From positions 1 through 59,543 of the forward strand of contig NZ_CALYQK010000005.1 of NCBI RefSeq assembly GCF_945285465.1: a stretch of 59,543 nt of DNA, read 5' to 3'. The notes beneath the pieces were generated by a model that saw only the letters and a list, made by a program, of their open reading frames with translations, was not told where the DNA came from and did not search any database. Source of the stretch: an uncultured Bartonella sp. Lineage in GTDB: Bacteria; Pseudomonadota; Alphaproteobacteria; Rhizobiales; Rhizobiaceae. Positions 38,096 to 48,323 of this stretch are shown here, in pieces. The position numbers and the translations under genes are program-made. Position 1 is the first letter of the stretch; each line of letters opens with the position of its first letter.

Positions 38096-39403
38096 ATGAG
38101 CGACCAAACAAACGTGGCGCAAAAGCGCTTTTTTAATGATGATCTTAAAACTGCGGATTCTGAAATTTATGAGGCCATCCGCAACGAACTTTCGCGGCAG
38201 CGTAACGAAATTGAACTGATTGCATCGGAAAATATCGTTTCACGTGCTGTACTTGAAGCACAAGGTTCTATTTTAACTAACAAATATGCTGAAGGTTACC
38301 CGGGTAAGCGCTATTATGGTGGCTGTCAGTATGTCGATGTTGTTGAAAATCTCGCCATAGAGCGGGCAAAAAAATTGTTTGGTGCAAAATTTGCAAATGT
38401 TCAGCCCAATTCCGGCAGCCAAATGAATCAGGCTGTGTTTTTTGCACTTCTCCGCCCCGGCGACACTTTTATGGGGCTTGATCTCAATTCCGGTGGCCAT
38501 TTGACCCATGGTGCAGCCGTCAATATGTCGGGTAAATGGTTTAATGTAGTTTCATATGGCGTAAGAAGAGATGACCAGAAAATAGACATGGAGGAGGTTG
38601 CCCGTCTCACCCATGCCAATAAACCGAAACTCATTATTGCTGGCGGCACCGCTTATTCGCGCTTTTGGGACTGGAAGCGTTTTCGTGAAATTGCCGATGA
38701 GGTTGGGGCCTATCTGATGGTCGATATGGCTCATATTGCCGGTCTTGTTGCCGGTGGTGTTCATCCATCGCCGGTTCCTTATGCCCATGTTGTGACATCA
38801 ACAACGCATAAATCACTTCGTGGCCCACGCGGCGGTTTAATTTTGACAAACGACGAAGACATAGCCAAAAAAATCAATTCGGCAGTGTTTCCGGGTCTTC
38901 AGGGTGGGCCTCTTATGCATGTTGTTGCCGCCAAAGCGGTTGCTTTTGGCGAAGCATTGCAGCCATCATTCAAAACTTATGCGGCAAATATTGTAGCCAA
39001 TGCAAAGGCTTTGTCAGCCACGTTGATAAAAAATGGCCTTGATATTGTATCGGGTGGCACTGATAATCATCTTATGCTGGTAGATTTGCGCCCCAAAAAT
39101 TCTACAGGTAAACGCGCTGAAAGTGCGTTAAGCAGGGCACATATTACCTGCAACAAAAACGGTATTCCATTCGATCCTGAAAAACCGTTTGTAACGTCAG
39201 GTGTGCGGCTTGGCACACCGGCAGGAACAACCCGCGGTTTTGGTGAAGCCGAATTTAGCGAAATTGGCGAGTTGATTTCCGAGGTGCTTGATGGTTTGAA
39301 AGCCGCAAATTCTGATGAAGGAAATGCAACAGTGGAAGCTCATGTAAGAGACAAGGTTCAAGCTTTGACAGAACGCTTTCCTCTTTATTCTTATCTGGGT
39401 TGA
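38096..39403 (+). CDS. glyA: GlyA, serine hydroxymethyltransferase
   Basis: GlyA interconverts serine and glycine while charging tetrahydrofolate with a one-carbon unit, using pyridoxal phosphate. The 435 residues include [16 protein letters not shown], the [14 protein letters not shown] segment and the PLP-binding Lys239 in [14 protein letters not shown]. It feeds methylene-tetrahydrofolate to ThyA, and leads the conserved glyA-nrdR-ribD-ribE-ribH-nusB cluster. The gap to nrdR is 20 bp and contains GCGGAGTG. Confidence 0.97.
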   Translation: MSDQTNVAQKRFFNDDLKTADSEIYEAIRNELSRQRNEIELIASENIVSRAVLEAQGSILTNKYAEGYPGKRYYGGCQYVDVVENLAIERAKKLFGAKFANVQPNSGSQMNQAVFFALLRPGDTFMGLDLNSGGHLTHGAAVNMSGKWFNVVSYGVRRDDQKIDMEEVARLTHANKPKLIIAGGTAYSRFWDWKRFREIADEVGAYLMVDMAHIAGLVAGGVHPSPVPYAHVVTSTTHKSLRGPRGGLILTNDEDIAKKINSAVFPGLQGGPLMHVVAAKAVAFGEALQPSFKTYAANIVANAKALSATLIKNGLDIVSGGTDNHLMLVDLRPKNSTGKRAESALSRAHITCNKNGIPFDPEKPFVTSGVRLGTPAGTTRGFGEAEFSEIGELISEVLDGLKAANSDEGNATVEAHVRDKVQALTERFPLYSYLG

Positions 39404-39423
39404 TAATTTTAGCGGAGTGAAAA

Positions 39424-39906
39424 ATGCGGTGCCCTTACTGCCAATCAGAAGATACCCAGGTAAAGGATTCCCGTCCAGCCGAAGATGGTTCGGTCATTCG
39501 CCGTCGCCGCATTTGTCCGGTATGTGGCGGCCGCTTCACGACATTTGAGCGGGTTCAACTGCGCGAATTGATGGTAGTAAAAAAAAGTGGGCGCCGCGTT
39601 CCATTTGATCGCGACAAACTTATGCGATCGGTTGAAGTTGCTTTGCGTAAGCGCAATATTGATCCCGAGCGTGTCGAACGGGCGATTTCAGGTATCGTTC
39701 GACAACTCGAGAGTTCTGGCGAGCCCGAAATACCATCGGAAGAAATAGGCCACCTTGTGATGGAAGCTTTGAAAGGCATTGATGACATTGCCTATATTCG
39801 CTTTGCCTCGGTCTATCGCAATTTTCGCAACGCTAGCGATTTTCATGACGTGATTGATGAATTGTCGGATAGAAAAATAGAAAAAGATTCGCCAAACAAT
39901 GGTTGA
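39424..39906 (+). CDS. nrdR: NrdR, transcriptional repressor of ribonucleotide reductase genes
   Basis: NrdR senses dATP/ATP through an ATP-cone and represses ribonucleotide reductase operons by binding paired NrdR boxes. The 160-residue protein has an N-terminal zinc ribbon with Cys3, Cys6, Cys31 and Cys34, a basic stretch (VIRRRR), and the ATP-cone ([19 protein letters not shown]). It overlaps ribD by 8 bp. Its likely target, nrdJ, is about 13 kb away in this window with a matching box pair upstream. Confidence 0.97.
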   Translation: MRCPYCQSEDTQVKDSRPAEDGSVIRRRRICPVCGGRFTTFERVQLRELMVVKKSGRRVPFDRDKLMRSVEVALRKRNIDPERVERAISGIVRQLESSGEPEIPSEEIGHLVMEALKGIDDIAYIRFASVYRNFRNASDFHDVIDELSDRKIEKDSPNNG

Positions 39907-40996
39907 CGCAAAGCAGGATCAGCGGTTTATGGCTGCAGCTATTCGGCTAGCCAAACGACATCTTGGTCAAACGGCGGATAATCCGTCTGTCGGAGCACTG
40001 ATTGTTGGAACTGATGGCGTAACTATTGCCGGTTATGGTGTAACAGCGTTCGGCGGTCGCCCACATGCAGAAACGCAAGCTCTGGCAATGGCCGGAGCGC
40101 ATGCCAAGGGCGCGACTGCTTATGTTACGCTGGAGCCATGTTCCCATTATGGAAAGACACCGCCTTGTGCCAGTGCATTGATAAATGCCGGTATAAAACG
40201 TGTTGTCATTGCCTGCCTTGACCCCGATCCAAGAGTTTGTGGGCGAGGGGTCGAAATGCTGCGCCAGGCGGATATTCGTGTTGACGTGGGGGTATTGGCA
40301 GACGCGGCCTATGAAGGTTTGAGTGCCTATTTAACGTCGAAATCTTTGTCGCGCGCGCAATTGACATTAAAAATGGCTGTTTCGGCCGATAACGGAATCG
40401 GAATGAAGGGGCAGGGGAATGTTCCAGTCAGCAACGATATATCGCACGCTATAAGCCATATTTTACGCGCCGAGCATGATGCAATCATGGTGGGAAACAG
40501 GACGGTTATTGCTGATAACCCGGATTTGACGTGCCGGCTTGCCGGACTTCAAAATCGCTCTCCTGTTCGGGTTGTCATCGACCAGAAACTTTCGATACCG
40601 CCAGACTGTCAACTGGTGAAAACGGCAAGGACGGTTCCAACATGGGTTTTTGCCGATAACAATGCGCAAAAATCGAAACAGCAGGAAATGGAACAAAACG
40701 GTGTGCGCATTATTCGAATCAATAGCTTTCATGATATTTTGCGGCCGAACGATATTCTGGAAAGTCTGTTTCAAAATGGTATATCGAGTGTATTGCTTGA
40801 GGGTGGCACTAAGACGGGACAATCATTTTTTGCCGATCGGGCAGTTGACAAAGTGATATTGTTTCGTTCACCAATTTGTTTGGGAAACGGTAGAGTGCTC
40901 GCGCCTGACTTTAAAAAATATTTGGCCGACTTTAGCCGGATAAACAAAGCAGAATTTGCTGATGACGACTATAGCGAGTGGAGATATCACCGATAA
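39899..40996 (+). CDS. ribD: RibD, bifunctional riboflavin deaminase/reductase
   Basis: RibD deaminates the pyrimidinone from GTP cyclohydrolase II, then reduces its ribose side chain. Of 365 residues, the N-terminal domain is a zinc deaminase with His56-Ala-Glu58 and Cys81/Cys90 ([12 protein letters not shown]). The C-terminal half is a DHFR-like reductase ([17 protein letters not shown] and [14 protein letters not shown]). It starts 8 bp inside nrdR and its stop shares a base with the ribE ATG. Confidence 0.96.
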   Translation: MVDAKQDQRFMAAAIRLAKRHLGQTADNPSVGALIVGTDGVTIAGYGVTAFGGRPHAETQALAMAGAHAKGATAYVTLEPCSHYGKTPPCASALINAGIKRVVIACLDPDPRVCGRGVEMLRQADIRVDVGVLADAAYEGLSAYLTSKSLSRAQLTLKMAVSADNGIGMKGQGNVPVSNDISHAISHILRAEHDAIMVGNRTVIADNPDLTCRLAGLQNRSPVRVVIDQKLSIPPDCQLVKTARTVPTWVFADNNAQKSKQQEMEQNGVRIIRINSFHDILRPNDILESLFQNGISSVLLEGGTKTGQSFFADRAVDKVILFRSPICLGNGRVLAPDFKKYLADFSRINKAEFADDDYSEWRYHR

Positions 40997-41604
40997 TGTT
41001 TACCGGAATTGTAACTGATATTGGTGAGGTTGAACAAATCGAACCGTTAAATGAAGGATGTAAAATCAGGATATTGACGCATTATGACACCGATTCATTT
41101 GATGTTGGTGCATCGATTGCCTGTTCTGGCGTTTGTCTGACGGTTGTGGAGAAATCTTGCGGCAGCGATAGCCGGTCGTGGTTTGTCGTTGAAGCATGGG
41201 AAGAAGCTTTAAGACTAACCACTATAAGCGAATGGACAATCGGAACCCATATCAATCTTGAAAGGTCGCTGAAGCTTGGCGATGAAATGGGCGGACATCT
41301 CGTTTCCGGACATGTCGATGGACTAGCCGAAATAGTCGCGGTCGATGACGAGGGTGAAGCGAAAAGATTCACCCTGAAAGTGCCGGAAGAACTCGCACCT
41401 TTTATTGCTCGTAAAGGTTCGGTTGCCTTGAACGGAACATCGCTTACAGTCAATTCGGTTAATAATAATATTTTCGATGTTTTGATTATTCGTCATACTC
41501 TTCACGTAACAACATGGGGCGAGGCGGCAAAGGGTGATCGCGTTAATATTGAAATCGACCAATTAGCAAGATATGCCGCACGTCTTGGCGAATTTGGATT
41601 GTAA
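40996..41604 (+). CDS. ribE: RibE, riboflavin synthase alpha subunit
   Basis: RibE dismutates two 6,7-dimethyl-8-ribityllumazines to riboflavin. From ATG 40996 the protein has 202 residues in two repeated lumazine-binding barrels, starting with the family's [12 protein letters not shown] and with the paired SVALNGTSLTVNSV in the second half. The junction with ribD is a TAATG overlap. Confidence 0.96.
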   Translation: MFTGIVTDIGEVEQIEPLNEGCKIRILTHYDTDSFDVGASIACSGVCLTVVEKSCGSDSRSWFVVEAWEEALRLTTISEWTIGTHINLERSLKLGDEMGGHLVSGHVDGLAEIVAVDDEGEAKRFTLKVPEELAPFIARKGSVALNGTSLTVNSVNNNIFDVLIIRHTLHVTTWGEAAKGDRVNIEIDQLARYAARLGEFGL

Positions 41605-41878
41605 CCATTTTGCAAAAATTTTTAATTTGTTCTGTTGGTGCGAAAGCTTTATTTTGAGAGGCGTGCTAATATTTTGTTAGCAAGGTTAGCGAGAATGTGA
41701 GCAAGGATGATGGTTTCTTAGCCCTTGTTTTTGTTCGTTTGAAACCAATTTTTGAAAAGCTGCTTTCGTATTTGATAAAACTGTTTTAAATGGAAAGATA
41801 TTGGCTCGACCGCGTTGTGATGATTGCCATCATGGTGCATTCAGCACAAAGTCTGTCGTTGAGTTTTAGGATTAGATT

Positions 41879-42334
41879 ATGACAAAGAAAAACGCTAAAA
41901 CACCGCATGTTCTTATTGTAGAAGCCCGTTTTTACGAAGATATTTCCGATGCATTGCTGAAGGGAGCAACTGAGGTGCTCAAGGAAGCGGGAGCCTGCTT
42001 TGATATTATCACCGTACCGGGTGCACTGGAGATTCCTGCCGCAATAGCTTTTGCCGAAAAAAATGAAAAAAAATATGACGGTTACGTTGCTTTGGGGTGT
42101 GTGATCAGGGGAGAAACATACCATTTTGAAATAGTCTCTAACGAATCGTGTCATGGACTTGAAGAACTAAGTGTTCGCAAAAAATTAGCGATTGGGAATG
42201 GCATTTTGACTGTTGAAAATGAAAAACAGGCATGGGAACGGGCGGATTCCGATAAAAAGAACAAGGGTGGTTTTGCGGCCCACGCGGCATTGCGTATGAT
42301 AGAATTGAAAAAGAAATTCGGAGTAAATCATTGA
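41879..42334 (+). CDS. ribH: RibH, lumazine synthase
   Basis: RibH condenses the ribitylamino-pyrimidinedione with 3,4-dihydroxybutanone phosphate to lumazine. The 151-residue protein has the family motifs [33 protein letters not shown] with the catalytic His, and [10 protein letters not shown]. It follows ribE after a 274-bp gap in which I see no gene and no FMN riboswitch, so it may have its own promoter. Its stop overlaps the nusB start. Confidence 0.95.
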   Translation: MTKKNAKTPHVLIVEARFYEDISDALLKGATEVLKEAGACFDIITVPGALEIPAAIAFAEKNEKKYDGYVALGCVIRGETYHFEIVSNESCHGLEELSVRKKLAIGNGILTVENEKQAWERADSDKKNKGGFAAHAALRMIELKKKFGVNH

Positions 42335-42810
42335 ATACTATTTCGGCCAATTACCATGGTGGAACGCGTCGGGCAAATAAACGTGGTGCCGCTCGTCTGG
42401 CTGCGGTTCAGGCTCTTTACCAGATGGACGTTGCCGGAACTGGTATTTTGGAAATAACATCAGAATATGAAACCTATCGTTTGGGCCAGGAGGTAGATGG
42501 CGAACAATATCTTGATGCCGACCCCCAGTGGTTCCGTGCAATCATTTCCGGTGTAGTCGGCGAGCAGCGCCAGCTCGATCCGCTGGTTCGCCAACGCTTG
42601 CCGGATGATTGGCCGTTGTCGAGGATTGATTCGACATTGCGGGCAATATTGCGCGCCGGTGCATGGGAAATAAAAAATCGTAGAGACGTTCCGATAGCAG
42701 TTGTCATCAGTGAATATGTCGATATTGCCAAGGCGTTTTTTGATGGCGATGAGCCGCGTTTGGTAAATGCTGTTCTTGATCGAATGGCTAAGGACTTGCG
42801 TGCCGATTAG
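42331..42810 (+). CDS. nusB: NusB, transcription antitermination factor
   Basis: NusB with S10/NusE binds boxA RNA and promotes antitermination in rRNA operons. The 159-residue helical protein has the conserved [20 protein letters not shown] and the C-terminal [20 protein letters not shown]. The start appears to be the TTG at 42331, overlapping the ribH stop in TTGA; the first internal ATG would remove conserved N-terminal residues. Linkage to ribH is conserved widely in bacteria. A strong terminator follows. Confidence 0.94.
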   Translation: MNTISANYHGGTRRANKRGAARLAAVQALYQMDVAGTGILEITSEYETYRLGQEVDGEQYLDADPQWFRAIISGVVGEQRQLDPLVRQRLPDDWPLSRIDSTLRAILRAGAWEIKNRRDVPIAVVISEYVDIAKAFFDGDEPRLVNAVLDRMAKDLRAD

Positions 42811-42850
42811 TGCGTTGGTTTGCTATGACAGTTGCCAATCAGGAGAAGAA

Positions 42851-42884
42851 AAAAGCTCTATCAACCGGATAGAGCTTTTATTTT
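42851..42884 (+). terminator. Intrinsic terminator after nusB
   Basis: AAAAGCTCTATC (42851-42862) pairs with GATAGAGCTTTT (42868-42879) around a 5-base loop, followed by ATTTT. It is a strong 12-bp stem ending the glyA-nusB cluster. Confidence 0.85.
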
Positions 42885-42970
42885 GGTTACACCAGATATC
42901 AAGATAGATAATGAAGCCGCATCGCTTACAACCCGTAAATCAACGGGTGGTTATATGCCATTAGACACAA

Positions 42971-43483
42971 TCAGCGGCTTGTTGTCGGAAGTTGAGGAAC
43001 ACCTTTTGAGCCCTTGATTAACTGCGAAAGGAACGATTGGTCATGACCGCCCGTTGGTGTCGTATTGGAAATGCTGTCAAAAACCTTACCATCTTGCAGG
43101 CCATAATTGGCAATTCGCTCGACCTGGCCATTTTTATTGAAATAAATAGCCAAAATTTTGCGATCGACGATTTTCGGTTTCATAAACTGCGCCCCGCGAT
43201 AACGTGTCTGGGAAATGTAATAAAAAACTTCGTTATCGTACATGGCTGTCATTGAAGGCGAGCCAAGTGCAAGCAACACCTGATCGCGGCTGGAACCGAC
43301 AGGCACAGAATCAAGAGCCGACTGGTCCAATACATAGCCTTCATTATAGGTTTGACTTGTTTTGAGCAAATCCTGTGATTTGCAACCGCTTAACGTAAGT
43401 GCCGTAGCGGTGAGTAAACCGATAATTAACCCATGCTTAATGCGGGTTGTAATGCGGATCGTGTGAAACAATGACATCTCCAT
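42971..43483 (-). CDS. bamE: BamE, outer membrane assembly lipoprotein
   Basis: BamE (SmpA/OmlA) is a lipoprotein of the BAM complex that stabilises BamA-BamD. The 170-residue precursor has a signal peptide ending in the lipobox LSGC, so acylation is on that Cys. The SmpA/OmlA fold follows (VPVGSSRDQVLLALGSPS, then EVFYYISQTRYRG). The alternative start at 43477 would not change the lipoprotein. It is divergent from yceD. With BamA at the left edge, the window holds two BAM parts. Confidence 0.92.
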   Translation of the reverse strand: MEMSLFHTIRITTRIKHGLIIGLLTATALTLSGCKSQDLLKTSQTYNEGYVLDQSALDSVPVGSSRDQVLLALGSPSMTAMYDNEVFYYISQTRYRGAQFMKPKIVDRKILAIYFNKNGQVERIANYGLQDGKVFDSISNTTPTGGHDQSFLSQLIKGSKGVPQLPTTSR

Positions 43484-43685
43484 CTAACGCATGGCGAAAA
43501 ATAACATATTTTGCACCCCTTTTTGCCTAAACCACCTTTACGCGGTTTGCAATAGATTGCATCATAGAACGCTTGCGATTATTAACAACCAAGAGGTAAA
43601 ATTAGCAAATGCACGACAAAGTGCAGCGTATTTTATTACAGGTTTGACAAAGAAATAGCCAAAACATCGATAATAAGGGCATATT

Positions 43686-44264
43686 ATGCACAATAATGAT
43701 CATATGCACGATGATAACCATGACATCATGACGTTTGCTATCCGCTATCCAGTCAATATACACTCCCTGCCGCCAAAAGGGGTGCGGATAAAAATCGATG
43801 CGGATGAAAAAGAACGACAAAAGCTTAAACAAAATCATGACCTCATTGATGTCGGCTCTTTTCGCGCCGATCTGCATATATCACCTTGGAAAAAACGCGG
43901 TGTACGGGTGAAGGGGAAATTCCAGGCCGAGATTGTTCAGGCCTGTGTCGTGACACTTGAACCACTTCACCAACACATTGAAGAAGAGGTTGAATCTGTG
44001 TTCATTCCCGAAGATTCCAAGCTTGCCAAATATAATGAAGGCGAAGAGACGGGCGAAGTTTTTATTGACGCTGAAGGCCCGGATACGCCGGAAGTCTTTC
44101 ATGGTGACACAATTGATGTCGGCGCGTTGTTGGAAGAGTTCTTCGAGCTATCGATCAATCCCTATCCGCGTAAAGCAGGGGTCGATGGCAATTATATTGA
44201 AGATATTGAAAAAGAAGAAAAACAACTTTCGCCATTTGCTGTTTTGAAGGGATTTAAGTCGTAA
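43686..44264 (+). CDS. YceD/DUF177 family protein (23S rRNA accumulation protein)
   Basis: DUF177 proteins are needed for normal 23S rRNA accumulation in E. coli (YceD). The 192-residue product has the family core: RVKGKFQAEIVQACVVTLEP in the middle and VDVGALLEEFFELSINPYPR-like DVGALLEEFFELSINPYPR near the end. The N-terminus is rich in His, Asn and Asp (MHNNDHMHDDNHD), an unusual metal-binding-like run. In many bacteria it precedes rpmF; here plsX follows directly, as in other Hyphomicrobiales. Confidence 0.88.
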   Translation: MHNNDHMHDDNHDIMTFAIRYPVNIHSLPPKGVRIKIDADEKERQKLKQNHDLIDVGSFRADLHISPWKKRGVRVKGKFQAEIVQACVVTLEPLHQHIEEEVESVFIPEDSKLAKYNEGEETGEVFIDAEGPDTPEVFHGDTIDVGALLEEFFELSINPYPRKAGVDGNYIEDIEKEEKQLSPFAVLKGFKS

Positions 44265-44395
44265 AGGCCGACGAAAACGAAATTTAAATGTTGAATGATA
44301 GCTCAAAACCGTTATTTTCAACATAAGGTTACAGGCTGGGTCGTTTGACAGCTATTGCGTTAAATATAAATTTGAAACCAATAGGACAATTAAGA

Positions 44396-45466
44396 GTGAT
44401 AAGAATTTCTGTGGATGCAATGGGTGGAGATTTTGGCCCAGAGATCACTATTGCAGGGGCAGCGATTGCGCAGAAACGTTTTCCCGAAATACGTTTTATC
44501 TTTTATGGTGTTGCAGATGCGGTTGAACCGGTATTGAAACGCTATGGTGAACTTGCATCTTGCTCAACCTTTATTGCCAGTGAAACATTTACACGCATGG
44601 ATGAAAAACCAAGTCAGGCATTGCGCAATGGCCGTGGCAAATCATCCATGTGGAAGGCCATAGAAGCCGTTAAAAATGACGAAGCCGATGCCTGTGTGTC
44701 AGCCGGTAACACCGGTGCTTTAATGGCAATGTCCTATTTTTGTCTGAGAATGATGGAAGAAGCAGACCGCCCCGGTATAGCCGGTGTCTGGCCAACATTG
44801 CGCGGTGAAAGTATTGTTCTTGATATAGGGGCAACGATCGGTGCTTCATCCGATCAGCTTGTCGATCTTGCAGTTATGGGAGCCGGCATGTTTAGAGCAC
44901 TTTATAATGTAAAGCGCCCCACCGTCGGACTTCTCAATATCGGTGTTGAAGAAGTCAAGGGACTTGATGAAATAAAACAAGCTGGCATGATGCTACGCGA
45001 AATCGGCCTTGAAGGACTGGAATATAAGGGATTTGTCGAGGGAAACGACATAGGTAAAGGCACCGTCGATGTTGTGGTGACCGAAGGCTTTTCAGGAAAT
45101 ATTGCCCTAAAAGCAGCGGAAGGGACAGCTCGTCAAATGGCAAAAATTTTGCGCGAAGCAATGGCTAGCTCGTGGTTGACAAAAATTGGCTATCTTTTTT
45201 CTATTGGTGCTTTTCGCCAACTGAAACAAAAAATGGATCCGGGGCGTGTTAATGGTGGCGTGTTGTTGGGGCTTAACGGAGTTGTTATCAAAAGTCATGG
45301 GGGAACGGATGCAGATGGGTTTGCTTCTGCGTTACGGGTAGGCTATGAAATGGTCAATAACAAACTTCTTGAGAAAATAGCTGCGGATTTAAGGCATTTT
45401 CACGATAAAAAACCGGAACTTCTCAATCACAGCGACCATGCAGCGCGTGAAACTGAGCAGATATAA
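44396..45466 (+). CDS. plsX: PlsX, phosphate acyltransferase
   Basis: PlsX converts acyl-ACP to acyl-phosphate, the donor for PlsY in phospholipid synthesis. I chose the GTG at 44396 (356 residues) because it yields the family N-terminus (V/M)[15 protein letters not shown] with AGGA upstream. A TTG at 44345 would add 17 unrelated residues. Conserved [17 protein letters not shown] and [18 protein letters not shown] are present. fabH follows after 48 bp. Confidence 0.94.
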   Translation: MIRISVDAMGGDFGPEITIAGAAIAQKRFPEIRFIFYGVADAVEPVLKRYGELASCSTFIASETFTRMDEKPSQALRNGRGKSSMWKAIEAVKNDEADACVSAGNTGALMAMSYFCLRMMEEADRPGIAGVWPTLRGESIVLDIGATIGASSDQLVDLAVMGAGMFRALYNVKRPTVGLLNIGVEEVKGLDEIKQAGMMLREIGLEGLEYKGFVEGNDIGKGTVDVVVTEGFSGNIALKAAEGTARQMAKILREAMASSWLTKIGYLFSIGAFRQLKQKMDPGRVNGGVLLGLNGVVIKSHGGTDADGFASALRVGYEMVNNKLLEKIAADLRHFHDKKPELLNHSDHAARETEQI

Positions 45467-45514
45467 TTGCGTTAATAAACCGAATTTTGATTCGCTGGTT
45501 AAGGATAGAACTGA

Positions 45515-46489
45515 ATGATTCGATCTGCCATATGTGGCATAGGAAGTGCGCTGCCCAAAAGGAAAATGCTGAACAGCGAGCTTGAGGGAATTGTTGAAAC
45601 GTCTGACGCATGGATTGTTCAACGGACAGGAATCCGTCAACGCTACATTGCCGATAAAGATGAAACTACCGTCTCTTTGGGGACTGCGGCTGCAAAAGCC
45701 GCACTTGAAAATGCCGGCCTTACTATTGCCGATATTGACTGCATTATCTTGGCAACGGCCACTCCTAATCATACTTTTCCCGCTTCGGCCGTAGAAATAC
45801 AGAACGCGCTAGGAATGACACATGGTTTTGCCTTCGATGTTCAGGCTGTCTGTTCCGGTTTTATTTTTGCGCTGACAACCGCTGATCTTTATTTGAAAGG
45901 TAAAATGGCAAAACGCGCACTTGTCATCGGTGCCGAAACATTTTCACGTATCCTCGATTGGAATGATCGTTCAACTTGTGTCCTTTTTGGCGATGGTGCC
46001 GGCGCGGTGATTGTCGAGGCACAAGAGGGGCAAAACGGCGACAATAGCGATCGCGGCATTCTGGTTTGCAAGCAACGTTCAGATGGCGCATTCGTCGATA
46101 AACTTTATGTTGATGGCGGTCCATCGACCACACAGACAACCGGACATTTGCGTATGGAAGGTCGGGAAGTTTTTAAACACGCTGTTGGCATGATAACAGA
46201 TGTTGTTGACGACTGTTTTTCGGCGACCGGAATTTCTTCGGAGGAATTGAACTGGTTTGTGCCCCATCAGGCGAATAAACGTATTATCGATGCATCGGCA
46301 AAAAAGTTGGGTATTGCCGAAGAAAAGGTTGTTATTACCGTCGATCAACATGGAAACACGTCAGCGGCGTCTGTTCCGCTCGCTCTTGCGGTCGCCGTTA
46401 ATGATGGCAGGATCAGGAAAGGCGACCTGGTTATGCTTGAGGCGATGGGGGGTGGTTTTACATGGGGAGCAATTCTTATCCGCTGGTAA
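45515..46489 (+). CDS. fabH: FabH, beta-ketoacyl-ACP synthase III
   Basis: FabH condenses acetyl-CoA with malonyl-ACP to start fatty acid synthesis. The 324-residue thiolase-fold enzyme has catalytic Cys113 in [13 protein letters not shown], His in [12 protein letters not shown] and Asn in [14 protein letters not shown]. The plsX-fabH-ihfA order links initiation of fatty acid synthesis with acyl transfer to glycerol phosphate. Confidence 0.96.
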   Translation: MIRSAICGIGSALPKRKMLNSELEGIVETSDAWIVQRTGIRQRYIADKDETTVSLGTAAAKAALENAGLTIADIDCIILATATPNHTFPASAVEIQNALGMTHGFAFDVQAVCSGFIFALTTADLYLKGKMAKRALVIGAETFSRILDWNDRSTCVLFGDGAGAVIVEAQEGQNGDNSDRGILVCKQRSDGAFVDKLYVDGGPSTTQTTGHLRMEGREVFKHAVGMITDVVDDCFSATGISSEELNWFVPHQANKRIIDASAKKLGIAEEKVVITVDQHGNTSAASVPLALAVAVNDGRIRKGDLVMLEAMGGGFTWGAILIRW

Positions 46490-46560
46490 TAGCAAGATGG
46501 CTTGACCGTTGATAAATATACCGTATAATTTTTGACTTCAATTCTAAGAAGGCGGTTATT

Positions 46561-46872
46561 ATGGCAGGTAACACAGTTACGCGTGCAGATTTGGCAGATG
46601 CGGTTTGCAAGAAGGTTGGTCTGTCACGTACAGAGTCAGCTTCGTTGGTCGAGATGATCCTTGATGAAGTCTGTGATGCTATTGTCAAAGGTGAAACAGT
46701 TAAATTATCATCGTTTGCCACTTTTCATGTGCGCAACAAGACAGAGCGCGTCGGGCGCAATCCGAAAACAGGAGAAGAAGTACCAATTTCACCACGCCGG
46801 GTGATGACGTTCAGAGCTTCTAATGTTTTAAAGAAAAAGATTTTGGACGGCCATAGATCGAAAAAATCCTAG
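46561..46872 (+). CDS. ihfA: IhfA, integration host factor alpha subunit
   Basis: IhfA with IhfB bends DNA at specific sites. The 103-residue HU-family protein shows [20 protein letters not shown], the [13 protein letters not shown] core and the DNA-intercalating arm [26 protein letters not shown] precedes the ATG. It is followed by a MerR-type regulator, the standard neighbour in Hyphomicrobiales. Confidence 0.94.
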   Translation: MAGNTVTRADLADAVCKKVGLSRTESASLVEMILDEVCDAIVKGETVKLSSFATFHVRNKTERVGRNPKTGEEVPISPRRVMTFRASNVLKKKILDGHRSKKS

Positions 46873-47027
46873 AGTCTCGTGCCAACCATTGCCGATGTGC
46901 AATAAAAACATTTTTCAAGCTTTTCAGTGTCTTCAGGGAAGATGCGGAGGTGTAGCCTCATGTTGACGGACGACATATAGAAAGTTAAAACTTGTCATGA
47001 GGTTAGCAGTAATTTTTTAGATTCAAC

Positions 47028-47073
47028 ATAAGGTTGGAATATGGATAAAAATAAGGTTGGAATATGGATAAAA
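47028..47073 (+). repeat. Perfect 23-bp tandem duplication across the merR translation start
   Basis: The 23-bp unit beginning ATAAGGTTGGAATATGG occurs at 47028-47050 and again, without mismatch, at 47051-47073. Each copy contains the AAGGTTGGA ribosome-binding region and an ATG. The second copy's ATG (47064) starts the MerR gene. The first copy's ATG (47041) is shifted by 23 bases, so it opens a different frame that ends at a TAA around 47134-47139. Confidence 0.95.
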
Positions 47074-47570
47074 GTCCGGATGCTTTTCGTACAATTAGCG
47101 AAGTCGCAGAAGCGTTGGATCTTCCGCAGCATGTGCTAAGGTTTTGGGAAACACGTTTTACACAAATAAAGCCGCTAAAACGTGGTGGTGGTCGCCGTTT
47201 TTATCGACCGACAGATATAGATTTACTCAAAGGGATTCGCCAACTTCTTTATGAACAGGGCTATACAATCAAAGGTGCCCAACGACTTTTGAAAGAAAAC
47301 GGCAATGCATTTGTAATTGCACTCGGAAATGGCGATGTTACAGCTATTGAAGCCATCACACAAAAGAAGCTTGCCGAAGAGCAGGCCGAAAACACTCCGC
47401 TTCCGGCAAAACCACAGCAACCAAGAGGATTATTCGGTTTTATGAAATCCGATTCAGATGCGGAAATTGGCGGCAGCAATATCGGTAGCGGTAAGGATAG
47501 TAAAACGCTTTTGCAAGAGGCGCTTTTTGAACTGATAGAGTGTAAGCGCGTGCTTGATCGAGCAAGGTAG
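47064..47570 (+). CDS. MerR family transcriptional regulator
   Basis: The 168-residue protein has an N-terminal MerR helix-turn-helix with [20 protein letters not shown] and WETRF, then [15 protein letters not shown] and [14 protein letters not shown]. The C-terminal half is variable and ends in an acidic/Leu-rich helix ([20 protein letters not shown]). There is no Cys-rich metal-binding loop like that of true MerR, and I do not know its effector. Its start region is tandemly duplicated, giving a competing upstream start. Confidence 0.9.
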   Translation: MDKSPDAFRTISEVAEALDLPQHVLRFWETRFTQIKPLKRGGGRRFYRPTDIDLLKGIRQLLYEQGYTIKGAQRLLKENGNAFVIALGNGDVTAIEAITQKKLAEEQAENTPLPAKPQQPRGLFGFMKSDSDAEIGGSNIGSGKDSKTLLQEALFELIECKRVLDRAR

Positions 47571-48143
47571 GCATTCGATGGGCAACAGGAGGCTTTGAAT
47601 GGCAATGCTTGTTTATGTTTCAAAATAGACAGGCAAGAGTAGACTGTGCCGGATAGTTTTGTTTTATCTTTTGACATGTTTGACATGGCAATAAAATCAA
47701 TTTTCGATAAAAACCGCTTTTAGTAATCAACCCTTTCGCAAGTTTGCCTGTGTTTGATGCTTTTTTGGGAACGGGCAAAGTTATAAATTCACTTTCTGTT
47801 TTATAGAGTTTTGTTTTTATAAAAACACCCGCCCGGACAATTAAAATAGCTAAAGGAAACACCGGCATAGATAAAAATGGGGCAAAGTCCCTTCAGTCGA
47901 TAATTTTGATTCAGTGCAGCTTTGTTGTCGCCATGACCGACTGAGTCAAGAGTTTTTGCTTCTCCAGCGCTAGGAGTTGATTCTTATATAGTGCCTCTAT
48001 CGCCAAAAATTGACACGGGATTTCACATTAATGTTCATGTTTTAGAAAATTTATCAACTCCGTCTTGAAGAGACTTGCTGTTTTGATTGAGAAAAATAGC
48101 GGAACAATTTTAGGCAAAAAGCAATAGGGAAGCTTTTAATAGA
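47571..48143. other. 573-bp intergenic region; only a 9-codon frame with a strong ribosome-binding site
   Basis: I see no full-length gene. The one notable item is AGGAGG (47587-47592), six bases before ATG 47599, which opens a 9-codon frame MAMLVYVSK ending at TAG 47626-47628. The minus-strand frame at 47620-47868 has no ribosome-binding site and an uncharacteristic composition. The rest is AT-rich leader or spacer before the convergent tRNA gene. Confidence 0.4.
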
Positions 48144-48218
48144 TGGTGGGCGTGACAGGGATTGAACCTGTGACCCCTACAATGTCAATGTAGTGCTCTC
48201 CCGCTGAGCTACACGCCC
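48144..48218 (-). tRNA. tRNA-Val (anticodon GAC)
   Basis: On the minus strand a 75-base cloverleaf begins GGGCGTG and ends CACGCCC-A-CCA, giving a 7-bp acceptor stem with CCA encoded. The anticodon arm is CTACA-TTGACAT-TGTAG with anticodon GAC at positions 34-36, reading GUC and GUU. The T-arm has ACAGG-TTCAATC-CCTGT. Confidence 0.97.
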
Positions 48219-48323
48219 ATCTTATGAAGGTGCATACACCACATCACTTTCATAAGGTCAATGATTTTTTATAAAAATAGTTTAAAAAATTACAATTGTG
48301 GATTTCTTAAACGCTTTTGCCAG

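Noticed and set aside
42832..43017. 61-codon plus-strand frame after nusB
   Set aside because: It runs through the nusB terminator hairpin and the 3' end of the convergent bamE gene, and its translation shows no family similarity.
47620..47868. 82-codon minus-strand frame between merR and tRNA-Val
   Set aside because: It lacks a Shine-Dalgarno and has no recognisable domain. The hydrophobic N-terminus alone is not enough support.
48144..48218. tRNA-Val 3' end as an integration (att) site
   Set aside because: No integrase gene and no second copy of the tRNA 3' end were seen in the flanks.
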